From positions 124,001 through 188,000 of the forward strand of contig NZ_CABIKE010000002.1 in assembly GCF_902196135.1 (NCBI RefSeq): a stretch of 64,000 bases of DNA. Reading direction: 5' to 3'. Position numbers and translations under genes: made by a program. The notes under the pieces are model-generated. The model ran no database searches, was not told where the DNA came from, and worked only from the letters and a program-made list of their open reading frames with translations. Positions within the stretch are counted from its first letter, which is position 1, and every line of letters starts with the position of its first letter. This document shows, piece by piece, positions 18,777-26,984 of this stretch. The stretch comes from Helicobacter suis (GTDB lineage Bacteria > Campylobacterota > Campylobacteria > Campylobacterales > Helicobacteraceae).

Positions 18777-19297
18777 TGCGCTACTTTTTGGTGGATTAGG
18801 CGCATATAAACCGGCACGCTAAGGGCAGTTTCTGAAGCATTAAAGAGGGTGTCTAAAACCTCCGCAATCGCCTCTTCTTGCATCTTTTCCTCCTCTTTTT
18901 CCTGCATAGAGCGGTAGTTTTTAATCAATTTTTCAATCATAACTTTAGACTGCTGATCGTATTTTTGGGTGAGTAAATAGGCCTCTTGTTTGGCATTTGA
19001 GACAATTTGGCTGGCTTGTTGTTTAGCTTGTTCTAGGTTAGATAAAGCCTGTTCTTTTTCCTCTTTGACAGACTGGCGTTGATCTTGTAAACTGCTTAGC
19101 TTATCAGAAATTTTAGAACGCCTTTTAAGTAGCGCTTTTTTAAGCATACTGCCTGTGAAGTACCACAAAATGCCTAAAAAGAGCAAGAAATTTAACACCC
19201 GCATTAGAATATCTGTTTGCCCCACTTGCATAGGCATGCCCACAGCCATAGCGCTTAAAATGATAATTCCAACCAACACACGCTCTAACAAAACCAA
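18773..19297 (-). CDS. atpF: ATP synthase F0 subunit b
   Basis: Peripheral-stalk subunit (174 residues) with an N-terminal hydrophobic region, possibly two segments (VLVGIIILSAMAVGMPM and VLNFLLFLGILWYFTG), followed by a long charged coiled coil (ALLKRRSKISDKLSSLQDQR and ALSNLEQAKQQASQIVSNAK). The first hydrophobic segment may be a signal sequence. Lies 2 bases after atpF'. Confidence 0.92.
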   Translation of the reverse strand: MVLLERVLVGIIILSAMAVGMPMQVGQTDILMRVLNFLLFLGILWYFTGSMLKKALLKRRSKISDKLSSLQDQRQSVKEEKEQALSNLEQAKQQASQIVSNAKQEAYLLTQKYDQQSKVMIEKLIKNYRSMQEKEEEKMQEEAIAEVLDTLFNASETALSVPVYMRLIHQKVAQ

Positions 19298-19299
19298 CC

Positions 19300-19725
19300 T
19301 TAAACTTGAGATATTTTAAGCTTTAAAGAAGCCTCTAAAGCTGGTAAATCCTGCGATAATTGTAATTTTAAATTACTTTTAGTTTCCTTTAATGTGGCAC
19401 AAAACTGGCGGTACTCCTTGTTAAGCTCCTCCTCTTTTTGGGCCACTACAGACTCATAATTAGCATGGGCGCTAGAAAGCGCATCTTGTAAAATTTTATC
19501 CGCTTGAATCCGCGCCTCCTTGAGAAGATCTTGTGCTTCTTTTTTGTAAGCAACCACTTCCCTTTGGATTTGCTCAATGCTTCTTTGATCTTTAGCCACT
19601 GCCTCTTTGCGCGCGTCCATATTAGCCAAAATAGGGCGGTATACCCAAATATTTAGCAAGAATAGCAAAACCAAAAAGGTTACAAAGACCACAGCCATTA
19701 AATAAATATTAATTGAAATGTTCAT
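19300..19725 (-). CDS. atpF': ATP synthase F0 subunit b' (second b-type subunit)
   Basis: Second b-type stalk subunit (141 residues): one N-terminal membrane helix (YLMAVVFVTFLVLLFLLNIWV), then a charged coiled coil (VAYKKEAQDLLKEARIQADK). Epsilonproteobacteria use a b/b' pair. It is the first gene of the block, with a candidate promoter just upstream. In H. pylori parB and parA lie upstream of it; here birA ends 54 bases away. Confidence 0.92.
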   Translation of the reverse strand: MNISINIYLMAVVFVTFLVLLFLLNIWVYRPILANMDARKEAVAKDQRSIEQIQREVVAYKKEAQDLLKEARIQADKILQDALSSAHANYESVVAQKEEELNKEYRQFCATLKETKSNLKLQLSQDLPALEASLKLKISQV

Positions 19726-19750
19726 GTTTAATCCTTAAGTGTAAGCGCGC

Positions 19751-19756
19751 ATTCTA
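19751..19756 (-). promoter_or_regulatory. -10 box of the atp operon promoter (candidate)
   Basis: On the minus strand GTTAGAATGCGC, 25 bases upstream of the atpF' start, gives a TAGAAT -10 element in the only intergenic gap before the atp genes. Confidence 0.45.
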
Positions 19757-19779
19757 ACAAAATCTAACTTTCTGATGGC

Positions 19780-20400
19780 TTAGCGGTTAGCGTAGTAAAT
19801 ATTACCCGCAATTAATAGGCCTCCATCCTCTAAAATCTGGGCTTGTTGTAAAGAGATGCGATCATTTTCATGTTTAAAAAATTGGTTTTGGTGGTTGTGG
19901 GTAAAATCTTGGCAATAGGCGTTATAAACATCTTGCCAACTGGGTTTTGTTTCTAACTTTTCTAAAAAAGTATGTAAAGTAGTCTCAGGGCACACATCTA
20001 GTGCGCCATAGTGCTTAGATTCTAAATTAAGCCCGATCCCACAGATTAAAGTATCACGATAAATTTGAGTCATCACCCCCCCGATCTTACGCTCCTCCTT
20101 ATAAAGATCATTAGGCCATTTAAGCCACACCTCAGATTTGCCAAGATCATGCAAACTCTCTTTAAACAGATAACCAAAGTATAAACTCCAACTTTGCATG
20201 GGTACTCCTACTTGGATTTTCCATGCAAAAGAAAAGGTTAAAGCCCTTTTTACACTCTCCCACTTTTGCGCACGGCTACCTACACCCGCGCTTTGGTATC
20301 TAGCCCACACACAAATAGGCGCGCTTAACCCGCCCTTTTTAATTTGTTCTACTAGGTATAATTGGGTGGAGGGTAGGGTTTTAAAATATAAAATTTTCAC
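19780..20400 (-). CDS. birA: Biotin-[acetyl-CoA-carboxylase] ligase
   Basis: Attaches biotin to the carboxyl carrier protein. At 206 residues it is a monofunctional ligase: it lacks the N-terminal HTH repressor domain. Motifs seen: PSTQLYLVE, WARYQSAGVGSRAQKWES (biotin-binding loop; GRGSRGR-like in other species but variant here), SLYFGYLF, VWLKWPNDLYKEERKIGGVM and ICGIGLNLE. It begins with GTG that overlaps the fmt TAG stop by one base. Confidence 0.93.
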   Translation of the reverse strand: MKILYFKTLPSTQLYLVEQIKKGGLSAPICVWARYQSAGVGSRAQKWESVKRALTFSFAWKIQVGVPMQSWSLYFGYLFKESLHDLGKSEVWLKWPNDLYKEERKIGGVMTQIYRDTLICGIGLNLESKHYGALDVCPETTLHTFLEKLETKPSWQDVYNAYCQDFTHNHQNQFFKHENDRISLQQAQILEDGGLLIAGNIYYANR

Positions 20401-21308
20401 TAATTTAAAATCCCCCCAACCCTTAAGCGTTTCCCGCTTAAATAACTTTTAGCGGCGATCTTTTGTTTGCCCGGAGCCTGCAAAGCTGTAATTTTAAGTA
20501 CGCCTCTTAAACAACCTACCAAAACACTTTCCCCCTCTAAGGCTAGAATTTCTCCTTCTTGATAGCAATCTTGAGTATTGATAAGCCCAACTCCAAAAAG
20601 CTTTAGCCCGCTTTTTAAAAAAACACCCGGCCACGGGGTATAAGCCAGAGATTTTAAATACACAGCTTTAGCGCTATTAAATGCAACAAGCCCGTTTTCT
20701 TTGCTGATTTTCTTACAATAGGTGGCTTTAGTGTGATCTTGTGAAATGGGGGTGATTTGTTCTAGTTGGTTTAAAACTTTTGCTACTAATCTAGCTCCCA
20801 TGCAAGCTAGCCGCGTACCTAATTCCTCAGCGTTATAATCCCTATCTTTGATAAAAGAATCTACGCCTAAAATATCCCCTGCATCCATCTGGGCACTCAT
20901 TTTAATCACGCTCACCCCAAATTCGCTTAAATCATGTAAAATCATCTCTTGTATGGGCGATGCACCCCTAAATTGGGGTAAAAGCGAGCCGTGCAAATTA
21001 ATACAGGGGGCTAAATTTAGAAGCGATTGGGGTAAAATTTTACCATAGGCAACCACTACAACTATATCTGGTTTGAGATTATCAATGATTTCTAAAGTTG
21101 AATCATCTATTTTTGAGGGTTCAAAAATGGGGATAGGTAATTGTTTTTCTTGGATAAAAACCTTAGTGGCACTGTCTTTTATTTGCTGTTGTCTGCCAAA
21201 GGGTTTACTAGGCTGGGTGATCAAGCCCACTACTTCAAACCCCTCCTCTAGCAAATGCGCAAGCACCACTTGGGCAAATAAAGGAGTTCCCATAAATAGG
21301 ATTTTCAT
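20400..21308 (-). CDS. fmt: Methionyl-tRNA formyltransferase
   Basis: Formylates initiator Met-tRNA using 10-formyl-tetrahydrofolate. The 302-residue protein starts MKILFMGTPLFAQVVLAHLL and carries the folate site LHGSLLPQFRGASPIQ and the catalytic Asp region VSVIKMSAQMDAGDI, with a C-terminal OB-like domain. Followed by birA with a one-base overlap, as in H. pylori. The SRP RNA gene lies directly upstream on the same strand. Confidence 0.96.
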   Translation of the reverse strand: MKILFMGTPLFAQVVLAHLLEEGFEVVGLITQPSKPFGRQQQIKDSATKVFIQEKQLPIPIFEPSKIDDSTLEIIDNLKPDIVVVVAYGKILPQSLLNLAPCINLHGSLLPQFRGASPIQEMILHDLSEFGVSVIKMSAQMDAGDILGVDSFIKDRDYNAEELGTRLACMGARLVAKVLNQLEQITPISQDHTKATYCKKISKENGLVAFNSAKAVYLKSLAYTPWPGVFLKSGLKLFGVGLINTQDCYQEGEILALEGESVLVGCLRGVLKITALQAPGKQKIAAKSYLSGKRLRVGGILN

Positions 21309-21327
21309 GCTGCTTTTTAAAAATTTG

Positions 21328-21443
21328 TTCCACCCTCCCTCAGATGACTAAGGCACACAAGATACCAAGCGGCTCTGCTGTGTTTCCACCCTGAAGCATT
21401 AGCTTAATACCCCATTGCATAGGTCTAAGGAAAGGCTGGCGGA
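21328..21443 (-). ncRNA. ffs: Signal recognition particle RNA (4.5S-type)
   Basis: On the minus strand this stretch folds as one long hairpin. The outer helix is CCGCC with GGTGG, then CCTTAGA with TCTGAGG; a middle helix is TATTAAGC with GCTTGGTA. The apex has the SRP S-domain signature: CAGG, a GTG-GAAA-CAC tetraloop stem, then AGCAG on the 3' side, closed by GCT/AGC. This is the Ffh-binding site of bacterial 4.5S RNA. A TAGGAT -10 box lies 5-6 bases before the 5' end, and a T-run (TTTTT) follows the 3' helix. Ends are approximate to a few bases. Confidence 0.85.
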
Positions 21444-21447
21444 CTTT

Positions 21448-21453
21448 ATCCTA
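21448..21453 (-). promoter_or_regulatory. -10 box (TAGGAT) of the SRP RNA promoter
   Basis: Minus-strand CTTAGGATAAAGTC places a -10 hexamer about 6 bases upstream of the first base of the outer SRP helix, as expected for a stable RNA. Confidence 0.5.
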
Positions 21454-21501
21454 AGTTTGCTTACATTTTGATAAAATGCTAGGTTAAATTAGGAGAGAGA
21501 A

Positions 21502-22884
21502 ATGTTTAAACGAAGAATAGGGATTGTACTAACTACGGCTTTTGTTGTGTTATTATTTTTAACCGGTTGTACAGGAGGTCGGGCACAATTACAGCATTTT
21601 GATCAACTCTATTACACCGGCTCTCTCTTCTCCAATGCCTATGCTTTTTCTAAAAAAATGGCTAAAAAAAACCATAGCAATATTTTATTATGGGATTTAC
21701 AAAAGGGGATGAGTGCTTTAATGCAGGGGGATTACTCTAAATCTTTGCATGCACTTGATGCGGCTGAATTTAGATTTAACCACCACCAAAACCTCTTTAC
21801 AAAATCTTTAAGCACCGTAGGGGCTGTTTTTGTCAATGACAATGTGCGTACTTATACCGGTAATATTTATGAGAGTGTGTTTATCAATTATTACAAAGCT
21901 ATGGATTATCTTCTTTTGCATGACCGCGCAAATGCACGGGTGGAGTTTAACCGCGCCAACGATCGCCAAAGAAGAGCCAAAGAATTTTATAGCAAGGAGA
22001 TTAGAAGGGCTATTGATAAAATGCGTGAACAAGGTTCTTCGCGTTTAGACGCCGCCCAATCAGATGTGAAGGTACAAGAAATCCTAGCCTCTCAATATTC
22101 TAACTTGGATAATTTTTACGCTTATGAGGATTTGATTAACCCTGTTGTTTCCTATCTCTCTGGCCTTTTTTTTGCCCTAGATAATGATACCTCTAAAGGA
22201 CTAGACTATATCAAGGAGGCCTATGGAATCAGCCATTCTACAACCATAGGAGAGGATTTACTCTTTTTTTCCCACCCATCGTCTAGTAGATTCACATGGA
22301 TTTTTATTGAAGATGGCAAACAAGCCACCAAAAAAGAGTTTAAAATTAATATCCCTCTCCCCACGCCCGATGGCATTTATGATGCTAGTTTAGCCCTCCC
22401 ACAACTCAAGGTTGGCCGTGATTTTCATAATTCCTTTAGCCTACGGATTAACAACCAGCAACAAACATTTGAACCCTTGTTATTTTTAGATGGCTTAATT
22501 GCTAGCGAGTTTAAAAAACAACTCCCCTATATTCTCACAAGAGCCATTACCTCAAGTGTACTTAAATTAGGCATTGAAGCGGTATCTAATCAGTATTTGG
22601 GTTGGCTAGGGGGGTTATTTTCCTCCCTTTATGCGGCTGTGAGTACTTCTGCTGATATCCGTTCTGCTAGTGTCTTTCCCCATAAAATTTATATTTTACG
22701 CCTTAGTAATTCTCATAAGAGTCGCGTGCATATCCAAGCAGATGGGCAAGATATTTATACCTTTGCTTTCAAACACTGCCTACCCAACAGCATACCAGAG
22801 CCTAACACTTATTGTTCTAACCAAAACCATATTCTTTACATCCGTAGTTTTGAATTTGGTAGTATTGTGCGGACTTTGTGGTGA
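21502..22884 (+). CDS. COG3014-type envelope lipoprotein, TPR-like
   Basis: The 460-residue product has a lipoprotein signal (FVVLLFLTGC, lipid Cys at about 23), then helical repeat-like sequence: a segment with LLWDLQKGMSALMQGDYSKS and a conserved stretch with VFINYYKAMDYLLLHDRANA and ARVEFNRANDRQRRAKEFY. The C-terminal third has a glycine/alanine-rich hydrophobic patch (YLGWLGGLFSSLYAAVS) that might insert in the membrane. The layout fits the uncharacterised COG3014 family. It is followed 50 bases later by an LPP20-family gene, a pairing consistent with a shared outer-membrane role. Ribosome site aggagag precedes the ATG. Confidence 0.75.
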   Translation: MFKRRIGIVLTTAFVVLLFLTGCTGGRAQLQHFDQLYYTGSLFSNAYAFSKKMAKKNHSNILLWDLQKGMSALMQGDYSKSLHALDAAEFRFNHHQNLFTKSLSTVGAVFVNDNVRTYTGNIYESVFINYYKAMDYLLLHDRANARVEFNRANDRQRRAKEFYSKEIRRAIDKMREQGSSRLDAAQSDVKVQEILASQYSNLDNFYAYEDLINPVVSYLSGLFFALDNDTSKGLDYIKEAYGISHSTTIGEDLLFFSHPSSSRFTWIFIEDGKQATKKEFKINIPLPTPDGIYDASLALPQLKVGRDFHNSFSLRINNQQQTFEPLLFLDGLIASEFKKQLPYILTRAITSSVLKLGIEAVSNQYLGWLGGLFSSLYAAVSTSADIRSASVFPHKIYILRLSNSHKSRVHIQADGQDIYTFAFKHCLPNSIPEPNTYCSNQNHILYIRSFEFGSIVRTLW

Positions 22885-22934
22885 TGTTAACATAGTTATG
22901 CTAGGATAAGGCGACTAGTTTAAGGGAGTTTTTT

Positions 22935-23870
22935 ATGTTAGTTGCAAAAAAACCTTGGGTAACTCTTTTAAGTTTACCTTTCATTCTCCAAGCAGTTCCA
23001 CAAATGCCACATTGGTATCAAAATGCCCCTAAAGGGGTGGGGTATTTCTATGGGAGTGGCATGGCAGATACTAAAGAAGAGGCAAAGCAAAAGGCACTCA
23101 ATGATTTGGCTAGTAGTATCTCTGTGCATGTTTCTAGTAGCACTACAAGCAACACCACCCGCATTGATAAAAAGATCACTAAACATTCTAGCCAAAATAT
23201 CCAACTCATCGTAGATTCTATTAAGTTTGTTAATGTCCAGACAGATAAGGAGGAGTGTTATAGACATGCATGTTATACCCGCTTGCGTTTGGATAAAAAT
23301 ACCTTTTTAAATCTTTTATCTAAACGCTACACAGAGGCCTATAACACGCTAGCCCCTTTAAAGCCTGCTAAAGAGTGTCGGGGTATTTTTATCAAGCAAA
23401 AACAGCAAATCCAAAGCGTTTTGGATAAGTTATTGCCTTTGCAAGAAATATTAAGTGCCTATGGCCGTGCTTATATGCCTGTCAAGTTTTACCAAAACAT
23501 CATCAAGGATAATAGCCCCAAACCTAAAGCCAATCTTGTATTTAGCAATGGAGCGGATAATGAAATTAGCGATGCTATCACCGGTCAGTATGCCCGCTTT
23601 ATCCAGCAAACCGATGATCCGGGGTATTACCGCATTGAAAATAAGATTTACACCAGCGAGGGCAATGGGCAATTTCATATCGGGCTAGACATTAACATTA
23701 AAAATTGTCAAGGCGATATTATTTATTCTAAACATCTCAACGCCGATCAAAACACCCGTGGGGCTGCAATTGAGCGCATTAAAGCCCAAGTGTTTAAACA
23801 AATGAGAAATTACCAAAATGGCGTAGGCGCGGGTACGGCTGATGTTAACTCGGATAAGATAGAGTTTTAG
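22935..23870 (+). CDS. LPP20-family secreted protein
   Basis: A 311-residue protein with a signal peptide (VTLLSLPFILQAVPQ) but no lipobox Cys, so it is probably periplasmic or surface-exposed rather than lipidated. The LPP20-domain hallmark follows: PHWYQNAPKGVGYFYGSG, then KEEAKQKALNDLASSISVHV and VDSIKFVNVQTDKEECYRHA. The C-terminal half has no family I recognise. It is the downstream partner of the COG3014 lipoprotein and overlaps the convergent glycosyltransferase gene by 26 bases. Confidence 0.78.
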   Translation: MLVAKKPWVTLLSLPFILQAVPQMPHWYQNAPKGVGYFYGSGMADTKEEAKQKALNDLASSISVHVSSSTTSNTTRIDKKITKHSSQNIQLIVDSIKFVNVQTDKEECYRHACYTRLRLDKNTFLNLLSKRYTEAYNTLAPLKPAKECRGIFIKQKQQIQSVLDKLLPLQEILSAYGRAYMPVKFYQNIIKDNSPKPKANLVFSNGADNEISDAITGQYARFIQQTDDPGYYRIENKIYTSEGNGQFHIGLDINIKNCQGDIIYSKHLNADQNTRGAAIERIKAQVFKQMRNYQNGVGAGTADVNSDKIEF

Positions 23871-24681
23871 GCTCTCTCCAGCTGATCCTTTGTTTTTGCA
23901 AGGTCTGTAGGTAGCGGGCGTGGTTCTCTTGGAGGAGATCGCGCTTGTTTTCCTTGTGGCAAACATGGTAGGTTATCGCACAGAATTTAAGTACTTTCAT
24001 CACACCTTGATTAAAAAGAAAACGGGCAACAAACTCGCTATCCTCTCTACCCCAGCCAACAAAATTTTCATTAAACCCATCAATGGCTAGAAAATCCTTT
24101 TTACTAAAACTCATATTAGCGCTGCGCACGCCTTTAATCATGGTTTTCTTTTGGAAAATACGGCGCGTGATTTGGTGGCATTTATAAACAAGATAGGCTA
24201 GAGCTAGATTGCGGTAGTTTTTATAAGACCTCTTAGAATGGGTCAAAGAGAGATCTCTTTGGTTTAAAATCTTTTGACTCTCTTGTTGTGTTAAAAAAAT
24301 CCGCCCCCCTTGCAATAAAACTTTAGGGTGGGCAAAGTATAAATGATCGTAGATGAATAGAGGGCTAAGAATGGTATCTGTATCTATGATAACAATGTAC
24401 TCCCCACGCGCTTCTAAAATGGCGTTATTGCGACTCTTAGCAACTCTAAAACCCAGGTCTTCTTGCCAAATATGTTTGAGGGATATGCCTTTTTGCTTAA
24501 AAGAAGAAACATAGCTTTTAATTAAAAGCGCGGTGGATTGCTCACTCCCATCATCAGCAATCAACACCTCATTAGGGAAAATCACTAAATGCAAAATCGA
24601 ATCTAACACTAGACTCAAATGCGTCTCTTGGTTATAAGTTGTAACGATCAGAGAAACCGTTTTAAAGTGGACATTCCTCAT
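23845..24681 (-). CDS. Family 2 glycosyltransferase with galactosyltransferase-like C-terminal domain
   Basis: A 278-residue GT-A enzyme. The N-terminus has SLIVTTYNQETHLSLVLDSI and VLIADDGS; the DxD metal motif is in YIVIIDTDTIL; the C-terminal segment SANMSFSKKDFLAIDGFNEN and GWGREDSEFVARF matches the chondroitin-synthase/galactosyltransferase acceptor domain. It probably builds lipopolysaccharide or another surface glycan. An upstream in-frame TTG at 24717 gives 12 more residues, but the GT fold begins just after ATG 24681; neither start has a clear ribosome site. Convergent with the LPP20-family gene and divergent from rpsA. Confidence 0.82.
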   Translation of the reverse strand: MRNVHFKTVSLIVTTYNQETHLSLVLDSILHLVIFPNEVLIADDGSEQSTALLIKSYVSSFKQKGISLKHIWQEDLGFRVAKSRNNAILEARGEYIVIIDTDTILSPLFIYDHLYFAHPKVLLQGGRIFLTQQESQKILNQRDLSLTHSKRSYKNYRNLALAYLVYKCHQITRRIFQKKTMIKGVRSANMSFSKKDFLAIDGFNENFVGWGREDSEFVARFLFNQGVMKVLKFCAITYHVCHKENKRDLLQENHARYLQTLQKQRISWREPKTLSYPS

Positions 24682-24735
24682 AAGAGTACTAACACCAATT
24701 TTTGGCCTTTTTACCAATTGTAAGTAAATAAGGGT

Positions 24736-24741
24736 TATAAT
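24736..24741 (+). promoter_or_regulatory. -10 box (TATAAT) of rpsA
   Basis: AGGGTTATAATGCG gives a perfect -10 hexamer 30 bases before the rpsA ATG, with TTGTAA about 18 bases further upstream as a candidate -35. Confidence 0.6.
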
Positions 24742-24771
24742 GCGCTGAATATTATTTTTGGAAGGTTGTTT

Positions 24772-26439
24772 ATGAGTGAAAAATTAGAATCCCTGGACAA
24801 TAGCGAGTCTGAGGAATTTCAAGAGTACATGAAAGAATATATGCACACTGAGGAGATTGAGCAAAAAGGGGCGCTAAAAGAAGGCGTGGTTGTTTCTATC
24901 AACGAATCTGAGGGCTATGCTATGGTGAGTGTGGGGGGCAAAACAGAGGGGCGTTTGGCTTTAAGTGAAATTAAAGATAGCGAGGGTTGTTTGTTATTTC
25001 AGGTTAACGATCCCATTCAAGTTTATGTCTCTCAAAAGGGCGAAAAACCCAGTGTTTCCTACAGACGCGCTCTATCTTTTATAAAAAACCAAGAAAAAAT
25101 CCAAGCCTTAGGTGAGGATTATAAAGACAAAATTATAGAGGGCAAGATCACCAGAGAAAATAAAGGCGGTTATATTATAACAGATGCAGAGGGTGTGGAA
25201 TATTTCCTATCCAAGTCCCAATCTTCTTTAAGAAGAGATGGTAAATATTTTGGTAAGCACATTAAAGCATGCATTACAGCCATTAATCCGGAGAATGGAT
25301 CGATTTCTGTCTCTCGTAAGCGCTTTTTTGATGTGTATAGCAAATACCAGCATGAGCAATCCCAAAAACTTGTTGAATCCGGGGCTATTTATACCGGTAT
25401 TGTCAAAAGCGTTACAAGTTTTGGCGCCTTTGTGGAGGTAGAGGGTGTAGAAGGGTTGGTACACTACACAGAAATCACCCATCGCGGTTCAACTAACCCG
25501 GCTAAGTATTTTAAAGAAGGCGATGCCGTTCAGGTTAAAGCTCTATCTTATGATGAAAAAAAGAGACGCCTTTTACTCTCTGTTAAAGCCACGATTGAGA
25601 ACCCATGGAATGAAATTCAGGCTAAACTCAAGGTGGGTTATGCCATTAAAGTTGTGGTGAGCAATATTGAGAGTTATGGCGTGTTTGTAGATATTGGTAA
25701 TGATATTGAGGGCTTTTTACACATCTCTGAAATTTCTTGGAATAAAGATGTCAAACATCCCCAAGATTATTTGTCTTTAAACCAAGAGATTGATGTAAAA
25801 ATCATTGAAATTGATAGCAAAAACCGCCGTTTACGCGTGTCTCTCAAACAACTTTCTGATAAACCCTTTAACGAGTTTGTCTCAAAATACCGCGTGGGGG
25901 ATTTGGTGGAGGGCAAGGTTGCAACCCTAACAGATTTTGGCGCTTTTATTAACTTAGGGGGTGTAGATGGGCTTTTGCATAATAAAGATGCGTTTTGGGA
26001 ACAAGATAAAAAGTGCAAAGAACATTTTAAAATCGGAGATGTGATCCAGACAAAAATCTTAAAGATCAACAAAGAGGAGGAAAAAATTTCTCTAGAAATG
26101 AAGTTTGCCCAGCCCTCCCCTGTGGAAAAATTTAGCCAAAAATACCGCGTTGGAGATGTGATTGAGGGTAAAGTAATTGGCATGAAAGATTTTGGGATTT
26201 TTGTAAGTGTGGATCACATTGATGTACTCATTAAAACAGAGGATTTATACCCACTCAAAAAAGAGGAAATTAAAATGGGCGATAATGTTGCCGGTGTAGT
26301 GGTTGCTATTGAAAAAAATCACCATAGAGTCCGCGCTTCTGTGAGTCGCTTAGAGCGCAAGAAAGAACAAGAACAATTACACGCTTTTAACACAAATACC
26401 AAGATGACGCTAGGAGATAAGCTAGTAGGAAAACTGTAA
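24772..26439 (+). CDS. rpsA: 30S ribosomal protein S1
   Basis: S1 brings mRNA to the 30S subunit. The 555-residue product holds repeated S1 RNA-binding domains; the clearest are YTGIVKSVTSFGAFVEVEGV, IKVVVSNIESYGVFVDIGND, VEGKVATLTDFGAFINLGGV and IEGKVIGMKDFGIFVSVDHI, with weaker ones at the N-terminus. I place the start at ATG 24772, with ggaagg 6 bases upstream; TTG 24766 is in frame but lies against the ribosome site. First gene of the run rpsA-hypothetical-serA-ubiD-yggS shared with H. pylori. Confidence 0.97.
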   Translation: MSEKLESLDNSESEEFQEYMKEYMHTEEIEQKGALKEGVVVSINESEGYAMVSVGGKTEGRLALSEIKDSEGCLLFQVNDPIQVYVSQKGEKPSVSYRRALSFIKNQEKIQALGEDYKDKIIEGKITRENKGGYIITDAEGVEYFLSKSQSSLRRDGKYFGKHIKACITAINPENGSISVSRKRFFDVYSKYQHEQSQKLVESGAIYTGIVKSVTSFGAFVEVEGVEGLVHYTEITHRGSTNPAKYFKEGDAVQVKALSYDEKKRRLLLSVKATIENPWNEIQAKLKVGYAIKVVVSNIESYGVFVDIGNDIEGFLHISEISWNKDVKHPQDYLSLNQEIDVKIIEIDSKNRRLRVSLKQLSDKPFNEFVSKYRVGDLVEGKVATLTDFGAFINLGGVDGLLHNKDAFWEQDKKCKEHFKIGDVIQTKILKINKEEEKISLEMKFAQPSPVEKFSQKYRVGDVIEGKVIGMKDFGIFVSVDHIDVLIKTEDLYPLKKEEIKMGDNVAGVVVAIEKNHHRVRASVSRLERKKEQEQLHAFNTNTKMTLGDKLVGKL

Positions 26440-26447
26440 ACTAAGCT

Positions 26448-26975
26448 ATGCGCGCTGTAATTCGCTCATTAATTCTTGGGCTTGTGGCGTGCATTGCCTT
26501 AGCTGTGGTGGCCTATCTTGGCTATAAAACCTATATTTATGAAGGGAAAAGACCCGCGTCAGTATCTTCTTTTGGTGTGAATGTGTCTTCTACACTCTTG
26601 GGTATTAAAAACCAGCAATCTGATTTAAACCAGCAACCTGACTCTACAAGTGCAGAAAGTAAGAGTTCTTTTGTCAAATCTTTACACGAAAACCATATCC
26701 GATTTGCTGAAGGAAAAGAGGATTTTAGCTACCCTGTTGTGGAGCGTAAACTAGCCGTTGAATTTTTAGATAATGTCCCCAGACGCAAATTATTAGTGAG
26801 GAATTTAGATACCTATAAACTTTTTTGTTTGCATGAGATTCTTAAAGTTAAACACATTGATTTTGCTACGGATGAAAAGGATAAAAAGATAACTTTAATT
26901 ATTTATCTGCCTAACACGGCTAAACAATTTTTAGATGATCTTAAATACTACCAAATTCCCTATGAACTTGATTAA
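26448..26975 (+). CDS. Membrane-anchored hypothetical protein downstream of rpsA
   Basis: A 175-residue protein with one N-terminal membrane helix (SLILGLVACIALAVVAYLGY) and a periplasmic part: a Ser/Gln-rich linker to about residue 80, then a compact domain (VVERKLAVEFLDNVPRRKLL, KHIDFATDEKDKKITLIIYL). No family recognised. A gene in this position occurs between rpsA and serA in H. pylori, so it is probably a conserved member of the operon. Lies 8 bases after rpsA and 9 before serA. Confidence 0.8.
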   Translation: MRAVIRSLILGLVACIALAVVAYLGYKTYIYEGKRPASVSSFGVNVSSTLLGIKNQQSDLNQQPDSTSAESKSSFVKSLHENHIRFAEGKEDFSYPVVERKLAVEFLDNVPRRKLLVRNLDTYKLFCLHEILKVKHIDFATDEKDKKITLIIYLPNTAKQFLDDLKYYQIPYELD

Positions 26976-26984
26976 AGGATAACC

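Noticed and set aside
20848-21048. Plus-strand frame inside fmt
   Set aside because: Antisense to a conserved enzyme, no start signals, no family.
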